Virus record (IMG/VR): IMGVR_UViG_3300045051_000065
Span: 1 to 35,344 of that record
DNA length: 35,344 nucleotides
Origin: a virus
Direction: 5' to 3' (one strand)
Below are positions 33,316 to 35,344 of this stretch, in pieces. Position numbers and translations under genes: made by a program. The notes below the pieces were generated by a model that was not told the DNA's origin, searched no databases, and worked only from the letters and a program-made list of their open reading frames with translations. Positions within the stretch are counted from its first letter, which is position 1. The number at the start of each line of letters is the position of its first letter.

Positions 33316-34924
33316 ATTCTTTAATACCCATTTCTATCTTGTATTCTTCTAAATCTTCTTCTAATATCCAATCATTATTAATATTTACTGCATCACATGA
33401 GGGAATATAACTTTCATAATACTCAGAATAAACTGCTTCTTCCATTAATAAATCTTCACTTAATTTATCAGAATATACACAATCATCTTGTTTATAGTAG
33501 TCATTATCTATTTCAACAACATCTTCTTCTCTAAACCATTGATTATAGTATCTAGAATATACACAATCATCTTTGAAATAGTAATCACCATCTATACAAC
33601 AAATATCGTCATCATCATCTTCTACATAGTCTTCCTTATATTCTAACCATACTGCGCTACTTTCATAAATATAATCCCCATAATGACTACTATATACAGC
33701 ATCATCTTCTGGAATCCATTCCTGATTTCTCTCAGACCATCTTTCATTTTCATGATTGTCATTCCAAGGACCACCCTCTGTAGAGTGAAAATCCCAATCA
33801 TAAGAATTAGAATTATGAAAAGTAACATCTTGATTATAAGTTTCTCCTGTAGCAAATGTATCTAAATATGGAACAGGACTACCTACTACATCAGGCAGAG
33901 TTATTTCTATGTTTTCATTAACATACTCAACATAGTTATTATCTGGTACATAAAAAGTTTTAGGTTCAGAATAAGATTGATAAGCTTTATACCACCAACC
34001 TTCTCTTTTTGCAAAACTTTTAAAGAATTCTTCAAAATTACAGTTATCTGTATAAATCCTATCCATAAAAGTAATTTCTGTATCATTATTAAGACATTTC
34101 CAAACTACAGCCCTTCCTCTAATTTTATCATCTTCTGTTTTTAATACAAGAAGATTTATTTCATCAGGATATTTAGTATAAAACTTAACAATTTTTTGAC
34201 AATTATCATGTTTCATACAGGAACCATTTAAAGTACCTCCCATATCCTTATCAGGTTCTGTATAATAACTTGAATAGTGATATGCTTTTTGAATAGCTTT
34301 CCCTCTTATAAGTTCAAAGTGCAAGCCCTCAACTCTTAGTACAATATCTTCTTGAAAAAATAACCTATTAAATTCCTCTACCTCTTTACCAGATAAATCT
34401 AAATTCAATTTTAGTATAAATTTCCCAGGAGAAGTCATATAAGCATATTTTTGTCTATACTCTTTATTCCATATATTGTCTTTGTTTGGAATATTGTGTA
34501 CTTTAGACTCAAAAGCTTTAACATACTCTGGACGTATTACCCAGGAGGGTTCTATGAAGCTAAAAGATAAAATAGTATTGTTAAAATTGTAACATATACT
34601 ATCTTTTCTCACAAAAAACTTATTATCTCTCATTTCTTGGCAATTTCTTCCATGCCAACTTTCCTTAGCTCTGTCATAAGTTTCTTTATTTAAAGAAAGG
34701 GGTTTATTAAGATCCTTAAACTCTTGCCTATGAGACATGTTAATAATTCTACTATATCTATCTTTTGTTACAAAGCTTATCTTTGTTGGATTATCAATAG
34801 CAATATCAATATAATCTATATCAGAAATCCAATCAGCCTCATCAGTCTTTAATTTTAATAACTTTTCAGCTACTTCATTATGACTATTTACTAATAATTT
34901 TTTTAAAGTTTCTCCAAATATCAT
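33299..34924 (-). CDS. Acidic protein with C-terminal tandem repeats of about 14 residues (541 aa)
   Basis: I choose the ATG at 34924 (MIFGETLKKLL) because it forms an ATGA overlap with the upstream gene; the in-frame ATG at 34954 lies inside that gene. Residues 1 to about 330 form a globular, mixed alpha/beta part that I cannot assign. From about residue 395 to the end, a unit of roughly 14 residues repeats eight or nine times with the pattern acidic-acidic-x-Val-Tyr-Ser, then an aromatic pair (DDAVYSSHYGDYI, DDCVYSRYYNQWF, EEAVYSEYYESYI). Such acidic aromatic repeats often mediate protein binding or mimic nucleic acid. Function unknown. Confidence 0.65.
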   Translation of the reverse strand: MIFGETLKKLLVNSHNEVAEKLLKLKTDEADWISDIDYIDIAIDNPTKISFVTKDRYSRIINMSHRQEFKDLNKPLSLNKETYDRAKESWHGRNCQEMRDNKFFVRKDSICYNFNNTILSFSFIEPSWVIRPEYVKAFESKVHNIPNKDNIWNKEYRQKYAYMTSPGKFILKLNLDLSGKEVEEFNRLFFQEDIVLRVEGLHFELIRGKAIQKAYHYSSYYTEPDKDMGGTLNGSCMKHDNCQKIVKFYTKYPDEINLLVLKTEDDKIRGRAVVWKCLNNDTEITFMDRIYTDNCNFEEFFKSFAKREGWWYKAYQSYSEPKTFYVPDNNYVEYVNENIEITLPDVVGSPVPYLDTFATGETYNQDVTFHNSNSYDWDFHSTEGGPWNDNHENERWSERNQEWIPEDDAVYSSHYGDYIYESSAVWLEYKEDYVEDDDDDICCIDGDYYFKDDCVYSRYYNQWFREEDVVEIDNDYYKQDDCVYSDKLSEDLLMEEAVYSEYYESYIPSCDAVNINNDWILEEDLEEYKIEMGIKEYETTN

Positions 34925-35343
34925 AATACATATATTTTTGAACAATATGGACAATTTAAACTATATTCCCTCTCTTCTAATTCTTCTCCACATTTACAAA
35001 TATGTCCAGAAAATCTCATAATTATTCTATTATGTTTATCACAATTTAATTCTGTTAATTCTTTTGTACAGTTACAAGTAGAAGAAGTTTTATCAAGATA
35101 ATCATCAAAGTCACCATATCTACTATAATAGTAATCATCATAATAATCATAATTACCATGAGATTGATAGTAATGGGTAACTTCAAACGGATATATATTA
35201 TAACCAAGACAACTTATACAGTCTTTAATAAACTCTGTAGCTTGTAATAAATCTTCAACTATAATATACTCATTGAAACTATGGGGATTATAATAACCAA
35301 CACTAACATTAATTGCAGATAAAGCTATGCCATTATCTCTAAT
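34921..35343 (-). CDS. C-terminal part of a zinc-ribbon protein (5' partial)
   Basis: The frame is open to the right edge and ends in an ATGA overlap with the next gene, so about 140 C-terminal residues are visible. A Tyr/Asp-rich linker (NYDYYDDYYYSRYGDFDDYL) precedes Cys pairs CNC, then CKCG and CPYC near the end, an arrangement able to bind zinc in a treble-clef or ribbon fold. There is no enzymatic motif in the visible part. The family is unknown. Confidence 0.6.
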   Translation of the reverse strand: MRDNGIALSAINVSVGYYNPHSFNEYIIVEDLLQATEFIKDCISCLGYNIYPFEVTHYYQSHGNYDYYDDYYYSRYGDFDDYLDKTSSTCNCTKELTELNCDKHNRIIMRFSGHICKCGEELEEREYSLNCPYCSKIYVL

Positions 35344-35344
35344 A

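Noticed and set aside
1-35344. tRNA genes, CRISPR arrays, insertion sequences, integrase
   Set aside because: I saw no cloverleaf-like sequence, regular spaced repeats, transposase or integrase motifs; the longest gene-free gap is about 140 bases.

Overview
The window looks like part of the genome of a crAss-like (Crassvirales) phage, probably infecting a member of the Bacteroidota. Four things support this. (i) The DNA is very AT-rich and genes are packed end to end, many with TAATG or ATGA overlaps. (ii) There is a run of virion genes: small tail-ring-type proteins, a muzzle/nozzle-like tail protein of about 1500 residues, two Asn/Gln-rich cargo-type proteins and two giant proteins. (iii) One giant protein of 3524 residues carries the DFDVD catalytic signature of the crAss-type virion RNA polymerase. 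(iv) The one clear promoter matches the Bacteroides consensus, TTTG-N20-TAnnTTTG. The standard bacterial code fits: no gene needs a read-through TAG, and TAG ends at least two genes.

Layout. Positions 1-26284 are all on the + strand and form one late (structural) operon: the tail end of an unknown gene, two conserved small virion-type proteins (267-1444), a ring/adaptor-like protein (1434-2168), the muzzle-like protein (2168-6697), two cargo-like proteins (6699-8855 and 8874-10736), the giant RNA polymerase polyprotein (10739-21313), a complete ferritin gene (21331-21828) and a second giant protein with a degenerate zincin domain (21830-26284). A bidirectional hairpin terminator at 26332-26358 separates this from an opposing - strand block.

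The - strand block (35344 down to 26363) is a dense cluster of small, mostly unrecognised genes that are probably expressed early. Recognisable members are a 5'-3' exonuclease of the FEN/T4 RNase H type, a protein with a DnaA domain IV-like helix-turn-helix, two small zinc-ribbon proteins and an acidic protein with a tandem repeat of about 14 residues. Reading the gaps adds three intact microproteins (26, 46 and 50 residues) and one apparently frameshifted gene of about 50 residues. The block is punctuated by three hairpin terminators, one long imperfect inverted repeat and one host-type promoter.

How the parts may work together (inference): cargo proteins and the two giant proteins would be packed in the capsid and ejected, so that the virion polymerase can transcribe the first genes before host polymerase takes over. 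The most surprising element is a ferritin with every ferroxidase ligand intact, co-transcribed and tightly spaced between the two giant virion proteins. It raises the possibility that iron storage or peroxide protection is packaged in, or assembled with, the particle.
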